In this document: piece after piece, positions 17,086 through 25,377 of the stretch
Layout: every line of letters starts with the position of its first letter
Numbering within the stretch: the first letter of the stretch is position 1
Assembly: GCA_018242485.1 (NCBI GenBank)
Contig: JAFEBV010000041.1
Span: 62,001-126,000, forward strand
Source: Pseudomonadota bacterium
Lineage (GTDB): Bacteria > Pseudomonadota > Gammaproteobacteria > Xanthomonadales > Xanthomonadaceae
Length of the DNA stretch: 64,000 bases
Reading direction: 5' to 3'
Made by a program: the position numbers and the translations under genes
Notes under the pieces: generated by a model
Databases searched by the model: none
Told to the model about the DNA's origin: nothing
What the model saw: the letters and a program-made list of their open reading frames with translations, nothing else

Positions 17086-17604
17086 CTACTTCTTCTTCGG
17101 CGCGATCATCATGATCATCTGCCGGCCTTCCAGGCGCGGGCGGGATTCGATGATCACCTCGTCGGCGAGGTCGGTCTCGATGCGCTTGGCCATCTCCAGC
17201 CCCAGCTCTTGGTGCGACATCTCGCGGCCCTTGAAGCGGATGTTGACCTTGACCTTGTCGCCTTCCTCGAGGAAACGGCGCAGGTTGCGCAGCTTGATGT
17301 TGTAGTCGCCGTCGTCGGTGGTCGGGCGGAACTTGAGTTCCTTGATCTCCACGACCTTCTGTTTTTTCTTGGCGGCCGAGGCTTTTTTCTGCAGTTCGAA
17401 CTTGAACTTGCCGAAGTCCATGATGCGGCACACCGGCGGGTCGCCGTTGGGCTGGATCTCGACCAGATCGAGGCCGGCTTCCTCGGCCATCGCCAGTGCT
17501 GCGTCGCGTTCGACCACCCCGACGTTCTCGCCCTCGGCGCCGATCAGGCGCACGCGCGGGACGCGGATTTCGTGGTTCTTGCGGTTCGGTTTCTCGGTAT
17601 TGAT
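17086..17604 (-). CDS. infC: Translation initiation factor IF-3, probable ATC start
   Basis: IF-3 keeps ribosomal subunits apart and checks the start codon. The 172-residue form begins [22 protein letters not shown], exactly where the family begins, at an ATC codon (17604) with GGAG 8 bases upstream. No ATG, GTG or TTG lies in frame there. The only alternative is GTG 17673, adding 23 atypical residues. Rare AUU-type starts on infC are the known basis of IF-3 self-repression. The [11 protein letters not shown] linker and the C-terminal domain ([25 protein letters not shown]) are intact. It lies after thrS, the usual thrS-infC order. Confidence 0.93.
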   Translation of the reverse strand: MNTEKPNRKNHEIRVPRVRLIGAEGENVGVVERDAALAMAEEAGLDLVEIQPNGDPPVCRIMDFGKFKFELQKKASAAKKKQKVVEIKELKFRPTTDDGDYNIKLRNLRRFLEEGDKVKVNIRFKGREMSHQELGLEMAKRIETDLADEVIIESRPRLEGRQMIMMIAPKKK

Positions 17605-17703
17605 TCGCGCATCTCCATGGGTTGAAAAATCATCACCATCCAGCCATCCGGCTCGATGACGATCTGCACGCACACGGCCTCACGCCGCGCGCTGCGCCAC
17701 GCC

Positions 17704-19614
17704 TCAATGCATGCCCGGCCGGGCCTCGCGGCGCAGGCGTTCGGCGAAATCCTCGAGCTTCATCGTCCCTAGGTCTTCCCCCGACCGCGTGCGCACCGCC
17801 ACCGAGCCGGTTTCCTTCTCGCGGTCCCCGACCACCAGCAGGTACGGTATGCGTTGCAGCGTATGCTCGCGAATCTTATAGCCGATTTTCTCGTTCCGCA
17901 AATCGGCGGCGACCCGGAACCCTTGATTATCAAGCGCCTGCCGGGCCGATTCGACCGCATCGGCCTGCGCGTCGGTGATGTTCAGCAGCACCGCCTGCAC
18001 CGGCGCCAGCCACACCGGCAGGCTGCCGGCGTGGTTTTCGATGAGGATGCCGATGAAGCGCTCCATCGAGCCGACGATGGCCCGGTGCAGCATCACCGGG
18101 TGGCGCTTGGACGAGTTTTCGTCCACGTATTCGGCGCCCAGCCGCTGCGGCATCATGAAATCCACCTGCATCGTGCCCAACTGCCAGCCGCGGCCGATCG
18201 CGTCCTTGATGTGGTACTCGATCTTCGGGCCATAGAACGCGCCTTCGCCGGGCAGTTCCTCCCACGCCACGCCCGCCGCGCGCAGGGCCGCGCGCAGGGC
18301 GTTCTCGGCCTTGTCCCAGGTGGCATCGTCGCCCAGCCGGGGTTCCGGGCGCAGGGCGATCTTCAGGCCGATGTCGGTGAAGCCGAAGTCGGCATACACC
18401 TGCATCGCCTGCGCGTGGAAGGCGGTCACCTCGGCCTCGATCTGTTCCTCGGTGCAGAAGATGTGCCCATCGTCCTGGGTGAAGCCGCGCACGCGCAGGA
18501 TGCCGTGCAACGCGCCCGACGGTTCATTGCGGTGGCAGCCGCCGAACTCGCCGTAGCGGATCGGCAGGTCGCGGTAGGAATGCAGGCCGTGGTTGTAGAT
18601 CTGCACGTGGCCGGGGCAATTCATCGGCTTGAGCGCGTACTGGCGCTTTTCCGATTCGGTGAAGAACATGTTGGCCTGATAGTTGTCCCAATGGCCGGAT
18701 TTTTTCCACAACGAGACATCGAGGATCTGCGGCGCGCGCACCTCGCGGTAGCCTGATGCACGATAGACGCCACGCATGTACTGCTCCACCACCTGCCAGA
18801 TCGACCAGCCCTTGGGGTGCCAGAACACCAGCCCCGGCGCTTCCTCCTGCAGGTGGAACAGATCCTGCGCCTTGGCGATGCGGCGGTGGTCGCGCTTTTC
18901 GGCCTCCTCCAACTGCGTCAGGTAGGCCTTGAGATCCTTGTCGTTGAGCCAGGCCGTGCCGTAGATGCGGCTGAGCATCTGGTTGTTGGAATCCCCGCGC
19001 CAATACGCGCCAGCCACCTTCATCAGCTTGAAGCTGCGCAGCTTGTCGGTATTGGGTACATGCGGGCCGCGGCACAGGTCGGTGAAAGCGCCCTGCGTGT
19101 ACAGCGACAGGTCTTCGCTGGCCGGGATCGATTCGATGATTTCGGCCTTGTACTTCTCGCCGATGCCCTTGAAGAAGGCCACCGCGTCGTCGCGCGATTT
19201 CACCGAGCGCGCCAGCGGCAGCGCTTCCTTGACGATCTTGTGCATCTCCGCCTCGATCGCCGGCAGATCCTCGGGCGTGAACGGGCGCTCGAAGGCGAAG
19301 TCGTAGTAGAAGCCGTTGTCGATCACCGGGCCGATGGTGACCTGCGCGCCCGGATGCAGGCGCTGCACCGCCTGCGCCAGCAGGTGCGCGGTGGAGTGAC
19401 GCAGCACTTCGAGCGCATCGGGATGCTTGTCGGTGACGATCTCCAGCGCGGCATCGTGGTCGATGCGGAAGCTGGTATCGACGAGCTTGCCGTCGACCTT
19501 GCCGGCGAGCGCGGCCTTGGCCAAACCGGGGCCGATGGACGCGGCGACCTCGCCGACACTGACGGGATGTTCGAACGGACGGCGGCTGCCGTCGGGGAGC
19601 TGGATGTGGATCAT
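17704..19614 (-). CDS. thrS: Threonyl-tRNA synthetase
   Basis: A 636-residue class II synthetase with, in order, a TGS domain ([12 protein letters not shown]...), the HxxxH editing domain ([17 protein letters not shown] and later [14 protein letters not shown] block), catalytic motifs 1-3 with zinc ligands ([10 protein letters not shown], the C in this block plus two histidines), and the anticodon-binding domain at the end. ATG 19614 begins the TGS domain. The 5' region back to 19940 holds a perfect TTGACA -35, a tiny ORF with two threonine codons, an intrinsic terminator and palindromic repeats, which suggests attenuation instead of the E. coli translational operator. infC follows. Confidence 0.96.
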   Translation of the reverse strand: MIHIQLPDGSRRPFEHPVSVGEVAASIGPGLAKAALAGKVDGKLVDTSFRIDHDAALEIVTDKHPDALEVLRHSTAHLLAQAVQRLHPGAQVTIGPVIDNGFYYDFAFERPFTPEDLPAIEAEMHKIVKEALPLARSVKSRDDAVAFFKGIGEKYKAEIIESIPASEDLSLYTQGAFTDLCRGPHVPNTDKLRSFKLMKVAGAYWRGDSNNQMLSRIYGTAWLNDKDLKAYLTQLEEAEKRDHRRIAKAQDLFHLQEEAPGLVFWHPKGWSIWQVVEQYMRGVYRASGYREVRAPQILDVSLWKKSGHWDNYQANMFFTESEKRQYALKPMNCPGHVQIYNHGLHSYRDLPIRYGEFGGCHRNEPSGALHGILRVRGFTQDDGHIFCTEEQIEAEVTAFHAQAMQVYADFGFTDIGLKIALRPEPRLGDDATWDKAENALRAALRAAGVAWEELPGEGAFYGPKIEYHIKDAIGRGWQLGTMQVDFMMPQRLGAEYVDENSSKRHPVMLHRAIVGSMERFIGILIENHAGSLPVWLAPVQAVLLNITDAQADAVESARQALDNQGFRVAADLRNEKIGYKIREHTLQRIPYLLVVGDREKETGSVAVRTRSGEDLGTMKLEDFAERLRREARPGMH

Positions 19615-19650
19615 GGTTCTCGGGCTTCGTGTCGGGCTTCGTGTCGGCCT

Positions 19651-19745
19651 CCCTCCCCTGCTTGCAGGGGAGGGTTGGGGAGGGGTTGCTTTTTGGAATA
19701 AGGGAAGTGCTGCGAGAAGCCTCACCCCCTCCCAGCCTCCCCTTG
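19651..19745. repeat. Palindromic repeats in the thrS 5' region
   Basis: CTCCCCTGC-TTG-CAGGGGAG followed by GGTTGGGGAGGGGTTG (19651-19690), then CACCCCCTCCCAGCCTCC with CTTGCGCGCAGG (19724-19745). Same family as the copies inside tsaB and the M16 gene. A 12-base CGGGCTTCGTGT unit is repeated twice just before, at 19621-19647. Confidence 0.8.
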
Positions 19746-19761
19746 CGCGCAGGCGGAGGAG

Positions 19762-19788
19762 AAAAACAAAACGGCGCCGAAGCGCCGT
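19762..19788 (-). terminator. Intrinsic terminator upstream of thrS (candidate attenuator)
   Basis: Minus strand ACGGCGC-TTCG-GCGCCGT: seven GC-rich pairs closed by a stable TTCG loop, followed by TTTGTTTTT. It lies after the mini-ORF and about 150 bases before the thrS start, with no gene between it and the promoter to terminate, so it should control entry into thrS. Confidence 0.8.
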
Positions 19789-19813
19789 CTGGATGCGAAG
19801 GCTTCGGATCGAA

Positions 19814-19840
19814 TCAGCGCTGGAGGATGGTAGTGCTCAT
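19814..19840 (-). CDS. Candidate threonine leader peptide (MSTTILQR)
   Basis: An eight-residue ORF with two adjacent threonine codons (ACT ACC) and an Ile codon, 26 bases before the thrS leader terminator. The stop region CGCTGA can pair with TCAGCG just upstream of the ATG, and AGCGC with the GCGCT of the terminator arm, so alternative folds exist. A separate AACCGGCG...CGCCGGTT hairpin (about 19853-19874) precedes it. No good ribosome site is visible. Translation and regulation are inferred. Confidence 0.4.
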   Translation of the reverse strand: MSTTILQR

Positions 19841-19911
19841 GTCGCACGCTGAACCGGCGATTGCCCGCCGGTTACCTGTGTTGATGGCTCGAAAGGCTGT
19901 GCTGTGATTCT

Positions 19912-19940
19912 AAGCTAATTTCAGCGTGCGTTTCTGTCAA
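19912..19940 (-). promoter_or_regulatory. Candidate thrS promoter
   Basis: On the minus strand a consensus TTGACA (19935-19940) is followed after exactly 17 bases by TAGCTT (19912-19917). The start of transcription would fall near 19905, about 65 bases before the threonine mini-ORF and 290 before thrS. Confidence 0.6.
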
Positions 19941-20002
19941 CGCGGATACCGGCTCGCGCTACCATCGGTCTATCTGCACCCCGCTTCGCGACCGAAGATG
20001 GT

Positions 20003-20047
20003 TCCCTCATCCGGCGCTTCGCGCCATCTTCCCCCGGAGGGGGAAGG
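20003..20047. repeat. Palindromic repeat before the aminotransferase gene
   Basis: CCCTCATCCGGCGCTTCGCGCC then CTTCCCCCGGAGGGGGAAG, the same two-part element as at 6131 and 17041. The interval from thrS start to 20074 has no protein gene apart from the candidate leader ORF. Confidence 0.8.
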
Positions 20048-20074
20048 ATCAGCATTCCCCACTGGAGCACCAAG

Positions 20075-21010
20075 ATGGCCCACAGCGTGCACGATGCCCC
20101 CGACGACGAACGCAACGAGGGCATCCTGATCTGGATCAACGGCGAGCTCAAGCCGCGGGCTGAAGCGGTGGTGTCGGTGTTCGATTCGGGCTTCGTGCTC
20201 GGCGATGGCGTGTGGGAAGGGCTGCGCGTGATCGATGGGCAGCCGGTGTTCCTCGACCTGCATCTGGATCGGCTCTACGAAGGGGCCAAGGCGATCGCGC
20301 TGGACATCGGCATGGATCGCCGCGAACTCACCCGCGCTCTGCTGGATACCTTGCAGGCCAACGACATGCGCGACGACGTGCACGTGCGGCTGATGGTCAC
20401 CCGCGGCCTCAAGCGCAGCCCGTATCAGGATCCGCGGGCAAGCATTGGACCTGCGACCGTCGTGATGATTCCCGAGTACAAGCATCCGCGCCCCGAACTG
20501 GTCGAACGCGGCCTGCGCCTGTTCACCGTGCATGTGCGTCGCGGCTACCCGGACGTGCTCGACCCCAAACTCAACTCGCACAGCAAGCTCAACTGCATCA
20601 CCGCCTGCATCCAGGCCTACACCGCCGGCGCCGACGAGGCGCTGATGCTCGATCCGCACGGCTTCGTGGCGACCTGCAACTCCACGCACTTTTTCATTGT
20701 GCGCAAGGGGCAGGTGTGGACATCCAGCGGCGATTACTGCCTGGGCGGAATCACCCGCGCCAACGTGCTGCAGTTGTGCCGGCGCGAGGGCATCCCCGCG
20801 TTCGAGCGCAACTTCAGCCTGACCGATGTGTACGGCGCAGACGAAGCCTTCACCACCGGCACCTTTGCCGGGGTGGTGCCGGTGCGCGAAATCGATGGAC
20901 GAATCATCGGCGACGGCACGCGCGGGCCAATGGTCGAACGCCTGCAGGAGTTGTATCAGGACTACGCACGCATGGATGCCGCCGCCCGCAACGGCATGCG
21001 CATCGCATGA
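20075..21010 (+). CDS. PLP-dependent class IV aminotransferase
   Basis: A 311-residue fold-type IV aminotransferase, the group of branched-chain and D-amino acid aminotransferases and aminodeoxychorismate lyase. Residues about 30-50 (VVSVFDSGFVLGDGVWEGLRV) are the family start. The PLP lysine is in LNSHSKLNCI (about residue 172), the phosphate-binding part is GGITRANVLQLC, and EAFTTGTFAGVVPV is the typical late motif. The Asp/Gly-rich pattern does not decide the substrate. GGAG 7 bases before ATG 20075 fixes the start. It overlaps the sulfotransferase-like gene by 4 bases, so the two act together or at least are coupled. Confidence 0.88.
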   Translation: MAHSVHDAPDDERNEGILIWINGELKPRAEAVVSVFDSGFVLGDGVWEGLRVIDGQPVFLDLHLDRLYEGAKAIALDIGMDRRELTRALLDTLQANDMRDDVHVRLMVTRGLKRSPYQDPRASIGPATVVMIPEYKHPRPELVERGLRLFTVHVRRGYPDVLDPKLNSHSKLNCITACIQAYTAGADEALMLDPHGFVATCNSTHFFIVRKGQVWTSSGDYCLGGITRANVLQLCRREGIPAFERNFSLTDVYGADEAFTTGTFAGVVPVREIDGRIIGDGTRGPMVERLQELYQDYARMDAAARNGMRIA

Positions 21011-21774
21011 GCGCGCCGACTGCCTCCCGCGACGCGAGTGCATTCTTGCACATCGCCATGTGGAGCGGCCCGCGCAACATTTCCACCGCGATGATGCGCG
21101 CGTGGGAGAACCGCGGCGATTGCGCGGTCAGCGACGAGCCGCTGTACGCGGCCTACCTCGCCGCGACCGGCATCGACCATCCCCTGCGCGAGGAAACCAT
21201 CGCCGCCGGCGAAACCGATCCGGCGCGCGTGATCGCATCCCTGCTCGGCCCTGCGCCCGACGCGCAGCCGATCTGGTACCAGAAACACATGGCGCACCAC
21301 CTGCTGCCGGGCATGGATCGCGCGTGGATCCATCAACTGCACAATATGTTGCTGATCCGCGATCCGGACGAGGTGGTCGCCTCCTACCTGAAGGCGCGCG
21401 AATCTGTCACACCCGAGGACATCGGCCTGCCGCAACAGGTCGAATTGTTCGACGAACTCGCCGCTGCCGGCACCGCCCCGCCGATCATCGACGCGCAGGA
21501 TTTCCTGCGCGCGCCCGAAGCGCATCTGCGCGCGCTGTGTGCATGGCTGGGAATCGACTTTCGCGCCGGCATGCTGCACTGGCCCGCCGGCCCACGCGCC
21601 AGCGACGGCGTGTGGGCGCCGCACTGGTACACCAAGGTGTGGCGATCCACCGGCTTCGATCCGCCGCACGCCATCGAATCGACACCCTTGACGCCGCAGG
21701 GTGAAGCCGTCGTCGCCGTGTGCCGTCCAATGTTCGAGCAATTACACGCGCAGCGACTGCGAGTCGGCGGCTGA
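21007..21774 (+). CDS. Sulfotransferase-like P-loop protein
   Basis: A 255-residue protein. The N-terminal WSGPRNISTAMMRAWENRG has the form of the sulfotransferase 5'-phosphosulfate loop (in place of a Walker A), and LLIRDPDEVVASYLKARE matches the 3'-phosphate loop (R-D-P...S). So a PAPS-dependent sulfo group transfer is plausible, but the acceptor is unknown. Its ATG overlaps the TGA of the class IV aminotransferase (ATGA). This pairing suggests action on the same metabolite, such as an amino or keto acid, but that is inference. The gene converges on tRNA-Val. Confidence 0.75.
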   Translation: MSAPTASRDASAFLHIAMWSGPRNISTAMMRAWENRGDCAVSDEPLYAAYLAATGIDHPLREETIAAGETDPARVIASLLGPAPDAQPIWYQKHMAHHLLPGMDRAWIHQLHNMLLIRDPDEVVASYLKARESVTPEDIGLPQQVELFDELAAAGTAPPIIDAQDFLRAPEAHLRALCAWLGIDFRAGMLHWPAGPRASDGVWAPHWYTKVWRSTGFDPPHAIESTPLTPQGEAVVAVCRPMFEQLHAQRLRVGG

Positions 21775-21836
21775 TGACGGCAGGTCGATCGGCGCGGAAA
21801 AATCCATAACCCATCCAGACCGGATGAATCGATCCA

Positions 21837-21860
21837 AGAAAAAACGACCCAAGTCGTTGT
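21837..21860 (-). terminator. Terminator after tRNA-Val
   Basis: Minus strand AACGAC-TTGG-GTCGTT followed by TTTTCTT, starting 7 bases after the tRNA 3' end. Confidence 0.85.
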
Positions 21861-21866
21861 TTTCAT

Positions 21867-21941
21867 TGGTGGGCGGTACAGGTTTCGAACCTGTGACCCC
21901 TACCATGTCAAGGTAGTGCTCTACCGCTGAGCTAACCGCCC
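21867..21941 (-). tRNA. tRNA-Val (anticodon GAC)
   Basis: The minus strand reads as a full cloverleaf: acceptor GGGCGGT, D arm GCTC-AGCGGTA-GAGC, anticodon stem CTACC/GGTAG around the loop TTGACAT (anticodon GAC), variable GGGTC, T arm ACAGG-TTCGAAA-CCTGT, and acceptor ACCGCCC, discriminator A, with CCA encoded. Valine is assigned from GAC. It is a single gene with its own terminator. Confidence 0.97.
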
Positions 21942-22121
21942 GCTGCCCGCGGACGCACCGCGAGGGCGCGAAGCGTAGCACGCGCGGCGATCCCGATCCA
22001 AGTCAAACCGTTGCAGCCGCCCGCTGGATGCCGCCGCCTGAATGCCAATGCCGGCAAAAACTCTGCGACACTGCCTTCGTCGCAACGACGCAACGCCCTC
22101 ACATCCGCTTGCCGAACCGCC

Positions 22122-22604
22122 ATGTTCCGACTGATCGCATTTCTCATCGTCATCGGTGCTCTGGTCCTGCTCGTGCGCCTGCAATACCAGGCCCAGTACC
22201 TGACGTTGAAAGAACACCAGCAACACCAACAGGCTGCCGCCAGCGCTGCGGCAGAACAGCCGCAACTGCAATGCGCGCAATCGGCACTCGCGCGGTTCCG
22301 GCAGCTCGGGCTGGACGACAAGGCCGGCTCCAGCCATCAGGCGTTCTTCAATGCGCGGCTCAACCAGTGCTACGAGCTGATGGAAACCCGCCGCAGCGAT
22401 ACCGGCACGAACTGGCGTACCGCCACCCTGTACGACGCGCAAGGTCGCGTGTTCGCCAGTTACGGCTGGCGCGGCGACGCTGGCAAACCGATCAATTCGA
22501 TGTCGCCGTACACCTGCACCGTCACCCTGCCCTCGGGCGAGCGCCGCGACTGCGGTTCGGAATCCGAGTTCAAGAAACTGATCGCCACCTACATGGCGAA
22601 CTGA
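22122..22604 (+). CDS. Small protein with one N-terminal membrane segment, function unknown
   Basis: A 160-residue protein I do not recognise. Residues 1-20 (MFRLIAFLIVIGALVLLVRL) form a membrane anchor, followed by a Gln/Ala-rich stretch (about 25-50) and a soluble domain with three cysteines (residues about 54, 87 and 135) likely in the periplasm, where disulfides could form. ATG 22122 is the only start at the membrane segment. The gene stands between tRNA-Val and the periplasmic msrBA pair on the same strand; a link with disulfide or methionine redox is only a thought. Confidence 0.7.
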   Translation: MFRLIAFLIVIGALVLLVRLQYQAQYLTLKEHQQHQQAAASAAAEQPQLQCAQSALARFRQLGLDDKAGSSHQAFFNARLNQCYELMETRRSDTGTNWRTATLYDAQGRVFASYGWRGDAGKPINSMSPYTCTVTLPSGERRDCGSESEFKKLIATYMAN

Positions 22605-22755
22605 CCCATTGCTCGTGCCACGCCGGCTGTGACAACAACCGTGTAAGGAATTCGTAGGTCGAGCGTCCATCGTGGCGTGGGCGACCTTCACGTCCGCACA
22701 ACACCGGCTGGCGGATACTTGCTGCCGGGCATTTCCACCTCCCATGGAGGACGCC

Positions 22756-23274
22756 ATGCACCGCCGCAAACTCATCCAATCGATGGCTGCTCTGGCTGCC
22801 CTGCCGTTGGCAGCGCCCTTCGCCCGCGCCGCCGGGCAACTCGTCAGCGTGGTCATCCCGCCCCTGCGCAAACCCGCCGATGCTTGGCGAAAATTACTAT
22901 CTCCGATGGCCTATGCGGTGCTGTTCGAGGAAGCCACCGAACGCGCGTTCACCAGCCCGCTGTTGAACGAACACCGCGAAGGCACCTTCGTCTGCGCGGC
23001 CTGCCTGTTGCCCTTGTTCGATGCGCGCACCAAGTTCGAGAGCGGCACCGGCTGGCCGAGCTTCACCCGCTGCATTCCCGGTCATTGCGGCTTCAAGGTC
23101 GATCATCGACTCGCTTTCGAGACGCGCACCGAGTACCACTGCGTGCGCTGCGGTGGCCATCAAGGCCATGTCTTCGACGACGGCCCGCCGCCGCTGGGCA
23201 AACGCTGGTGCAACAACGGCGTCGCCCTGCAATTCGTGCCGCACGGGCAACCACTGCCGGCGTGGAGGATCTGA
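22756..23274 (+). CDS. msrB: Peptide-methionine (R)-S-oxide reductase, exported
   Basis: A 172-residue MsrB. It has GTGWPSFTRC, two CxxC zinc pairs (CAAC and CVRC), GGHQGHVFDDGPP, and the catalytic cysteine in KRWCNNGVALQF near the C-terminus. Residues 1-28 (MHRRKLIQSMAALAALPL...ARA) form a signal peptide with an RRKLIQ twin-arginine-like motif, so export to the periplasm, perhaps by Tat, is likely. GGAGG 5 bases before ATG 22756 chooses this start over ATG 22744. msrA begins one base after its stop, so they form an operon repairing oxidised methionine in envelope proteins. Confidence 0.92.
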   Translation: MHRRKLIQSMAALAALPLAAPFARAAGQLVSVVIPPLRKPADAWRKLLSPMAYAVLFEEATERAFTSPLLNEHREGTFVCAACLLPLFDARTKFESGTGWPSFTRCIPGHCGFKVDHRLAFETRTEYHCVRCGGHQGHVFDDGPPPLGKRWCNNGVALQFVPHGQPLPAWRI

Positions 23275-23275
23275 C

Positions 23276-23935
23276 ATGCGCATCCGCATTCGCCACATGC
23301 TGCTCGCGTTAGCCACCCTTGGCACGCTCGCCGGAGCGGGGTTCGCGCTCGCCGGCACGGGTACCGGCGTGGTCATGATCCACACGGTGGACGACGCCAG
23401 ACTGGCGGTCGCCACCTTCGCCGGCGGCTGCTTCTGGACGATGGAACACGCCTTCGACGACGTGCCCGGCGTGGTCAGCGCCACCTCCGGCTACAGCGGC
23501 GGCCATGTGGCCGATCCCAGCTACGATCAGGTCTCCACCGGTGATACCGGGCACGTCGAATCGGTGCAGGTGCGCTTCGATCCGGCCAAGGTCAGCTACG
23601 CGCACCTGCTGGACATCTACTTCCACCGCATCGATCCCACCCAGGTCGGCGGGCAGGCCTGCGACCACGGCGACGAATACCGCAGCGTGGTTTTCGCGCA
23701 GGATCCGGTGCAGTTGCGGCAGGCGCAGGCGTACATGGACGTGCTGAAGAAGTCCGGCCTGTTCCACGCCCCGCTGGCGGTGCAGTTGCGCGCCGCCGAC
23801 ACCTTCTACCCCGCCGAAGCCTTCCACCAGCAGTTCGCGAAGAAAAACCCGGCCTACTACGAGCGCTACCGCGTCGGCTGCGGCCGCGATCGCCGCCTGC
23901 AGGCGGTGTGGGGGAAGGCGTTCAAGGCGTATTGA
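23276..23935 (+). CDS. msrA: Peptide-methionine (S)-S-oxide reductase, exported
   Basis: A 219-residue MsrA. The catalytic block GGCFWTMEHAFDDVPGV is at about residues 44-60, followed by GYSGGHVADPSYDQVSTGDTGHVE, YFHRIDPTQVGGQACDHGDEYRS and the usual Tyr-containing end. Residues 1-27 (MRIRIRHMLLALATLGTLAGAGFALA) are a signal peptide, so it acts in the periplasm with MsrB. GGAGG 7 bases upstream supports ATG 23276. A possible resolving cysteine occurs in RVGCGRDRRLQ near the end. The source of electrons is not encoded beside it. Confidence 0.93.
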   Translation: MRIRIRHMLLALATLGTLAGAGFALAGTGTGVVMIHTVDDARLAVATFAGGCFWTMEHAFDDVPGVVSATSGYSGGHVADPSYDQVSTGDTGHVESVQVRFDPAKVSYAHLLDIYFHRIDPTQVGGQACDHGDEYRSVVFAQDPVQLRQAQAYMDVLKKSGLFHAPLAVQLRAADTFYPAEAFHQQFAKKNPAYYERYRVGCGRDRRLQAVWGKAFKAY

Positions 23936-23993
23936 GGCGAGCATTCGCCGCCATCCGGCACAACCGACAGCATCGATCAGCAGTCAGAACCGG

Positions 23994-24818
23994 TCAGAAA
24001 CCGGTTCCGCGCGCTGCCTGCTGCTCGCCTAGTGTGAGCGCAACTTTGTCGCGCAGATAGGCCGGCTCGACGTGTTCCGGCGCCACCGCCTCGCCACGAG
24101 CATACGCGCGGGCGGCCAGCCGTGCGAGGTCGGCGGCGTGCGGCAGTGCGAGTGCATCGACGTGGATCAGGGATGCTCCCAGCGCCTGCACCAGCGCGTG
24201 ATCGCTGGCGGCGAAGCCGGTGCCGACGCCGATCCAGCGTGTGTTCGCGACGACGCATGCATCGGCTGGCCGCAGCAGGTGCTCGGGTTCGAGTGAGGTG
24301 ACGAGGGCGTCGTCATCGCGGGCAAACGCGCCGAGATAAATCTCCCCCATGCGCGCATCGATGGCGGTAAGGAGGTGGCAGACATTCGTTTGCAACTGCG
24401 ATGCGGCCAACCCCTCCCCAACCCTCCCCTGCTCACGCAAGGGAGGGAGAGAAGCGGCACTCCCGCTCTGCTGAACCTCCTCCCCTTGCGCCAGCAGGGG
24501 GAGGTCGGGAGGGGGTCGCATCGCCAGTACCGCCAGCGTCGAGATCGGCACGATGGGGCGATCCAAGGCCAGCGCAATGCCCTGCGCCAGCGCGATGGCC
24601 AGGCGCACGCCGGTGAACGCGCCCGGGCCGCGCCCGACCGCGATTGCGTCGAGTTGCATTTTTGCAATGCCGGCTTCGGCCAGCAGTGCATCAGCCCAGG
24701 GCAGTACCAACTCGGCGTGGCGGCGCGGTGCAATCTCGAAACGCTCGCGCACGTCGCCGTCGATCCACAACGCGACCGAGCAGGCTTCGGTCGCGGTTTC
24801 GAGCGCCAGCAGCTTCAT
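23994..24818 (-). CDS. tsaB: tRNA t6A modification protein TsaB with a repeat-derived insertion
   Basis: A 274-residue member of the ASKHA fold that partners TsaD and TsaE in making N6-threonylcarbamoyladenosine at position 37 of tRNAs. The N-terminus (LLALETATEACSVALW), PRRHAELVLPW, VGRGPGAFTGVRLAI and AIDARMGEIYLGAF are TsaB blocks. Between residues about 101 and 147 lies Pro/Gln/Ser-rich sequence encoded by two palindromic repeats, making the protein some 40 residues longer than usual (about 230). The frame is kept. The ATG 24818 overlaps the VOC stop by 4 bases. The insertion falls on a loop between conserved blocks, so activity may survive. Confidence 0.92.
   Translation of the reverse strand: MKLLALETATEACSVALWIDGDVRERFEIAPRRHAELVLPWADALLAEAGIAKMQLDAIAVGRGPGAFTGVRLAIALAQGIALALDRPIVPISTLAVLAMRPPPDLPLLAQGEEVQQSGSAASLPPLREQGRVGEGLAASQLQTNVCHLLTAIDARMGEIYLGAFARDDDALVTSLEPEHLLRPADACVVANTRWIGVGTGFAASDHALVQALGASLIHVDALALPHAADLARLAARAYARGEAVAPEHVEPAYLRDKVALTLGEQQAARGTGF
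24378..24518. repeat. Palindromic repeat pair inside tsaB
   Basis: AACCCCTCCCCAACCCTCCCCTGC with ACGCAAGGGAGGG (about 24410-24447) and CTCCTCCCCTTGC with GCAGGGGGAGGTCGGGAGGGGG (about 24477-24516), in opposite orientation. Together with the spacer they are read in frame as TsaB residues about 101-147. Confidence 0.88.
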
Positions 24819-25243
24819 GCGCCGGCCGTAGCGTCCTTCTCTCCATCCGGCGGCTGCCAGAGTTCGAGCAGATTGCCCTCGGGATCGACGACGTAGCCGA
24901 ACTTGCCGTATTCGCCGTCCTCGCGGCGGTCGAGCACCTGACAGCCTTCCGCGCGCAGATCGCCAAGCACCGTGTCGAGATCGTCCACGCGCAGGTTGAG
25001 CATGAAGGACTTGTCGCTGGGCGCGAAATACTGCGTGTCGCTGGCGAACGGCGACCACACGGTGGTGCCGTCGGCGCCGTTGTCGGCGCGCTTCCAGGCG
25101 AACTTCGCGCCGCCCCATGCGCTGACGTCGAAATCGAGGTGCTGGCGATACCAGTCGCCCAGCGCCTTGGGATCGCGCGCCTTGAAGAACACGCCGCCGA
25201 TGCCGTGCACCCGCGGCTTCCTGCCCTCGCCATGACCGCTCAT
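24815..25243 (-). CDS. Glyoxalase/VOC-family protein
   Basis: A 142-residue single VOC domain. It begins with VHGIGGVFFKARDPKALGDWYRQHLDF, the usual first beta-alpha unit, and ends with GYVVDPEGNLLELWQPP, where D-P-E-G-N and Glu are the common metal-side strand. The middle contains FMLNLRVDDLDTVLGDLRAEG. Enzymes of this fold include glyoxalase I, dioxygenases and resistance proteins; the substrate is unknown. GGAG 8 bases upstream supports ATG 25243, with a TATGCT -10-like box further up. It is coupled to tsaB by a 4-base overlap. Confidence 0.85.
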   Translation of the reverse strand: MSGHGEGRKPRVHGIGGVFFKARDPKALGDWYRQHLDFDVSAWGGAKFAWKRADNGADGTTVWSPFASDTQYFAPSDKSFMLNLRVDDLDTVLGDLRAEGCQVLDRREDGEYGKFGYVVDPEGNLLELWQPPDGEKDATAGA

Positions 25244-25377
25244 GCGCCTACTCCATCCAGAACCCGAGGCGAAGCATACGCGACGAGCGATGCCAGGGAT
25301 GGATCGTTGTCGCTACGTCAGATCCGGAAGCATTGCGGACGGAGCGGGAGCGGGTGCAACACCGATGGGGCGTTCAT

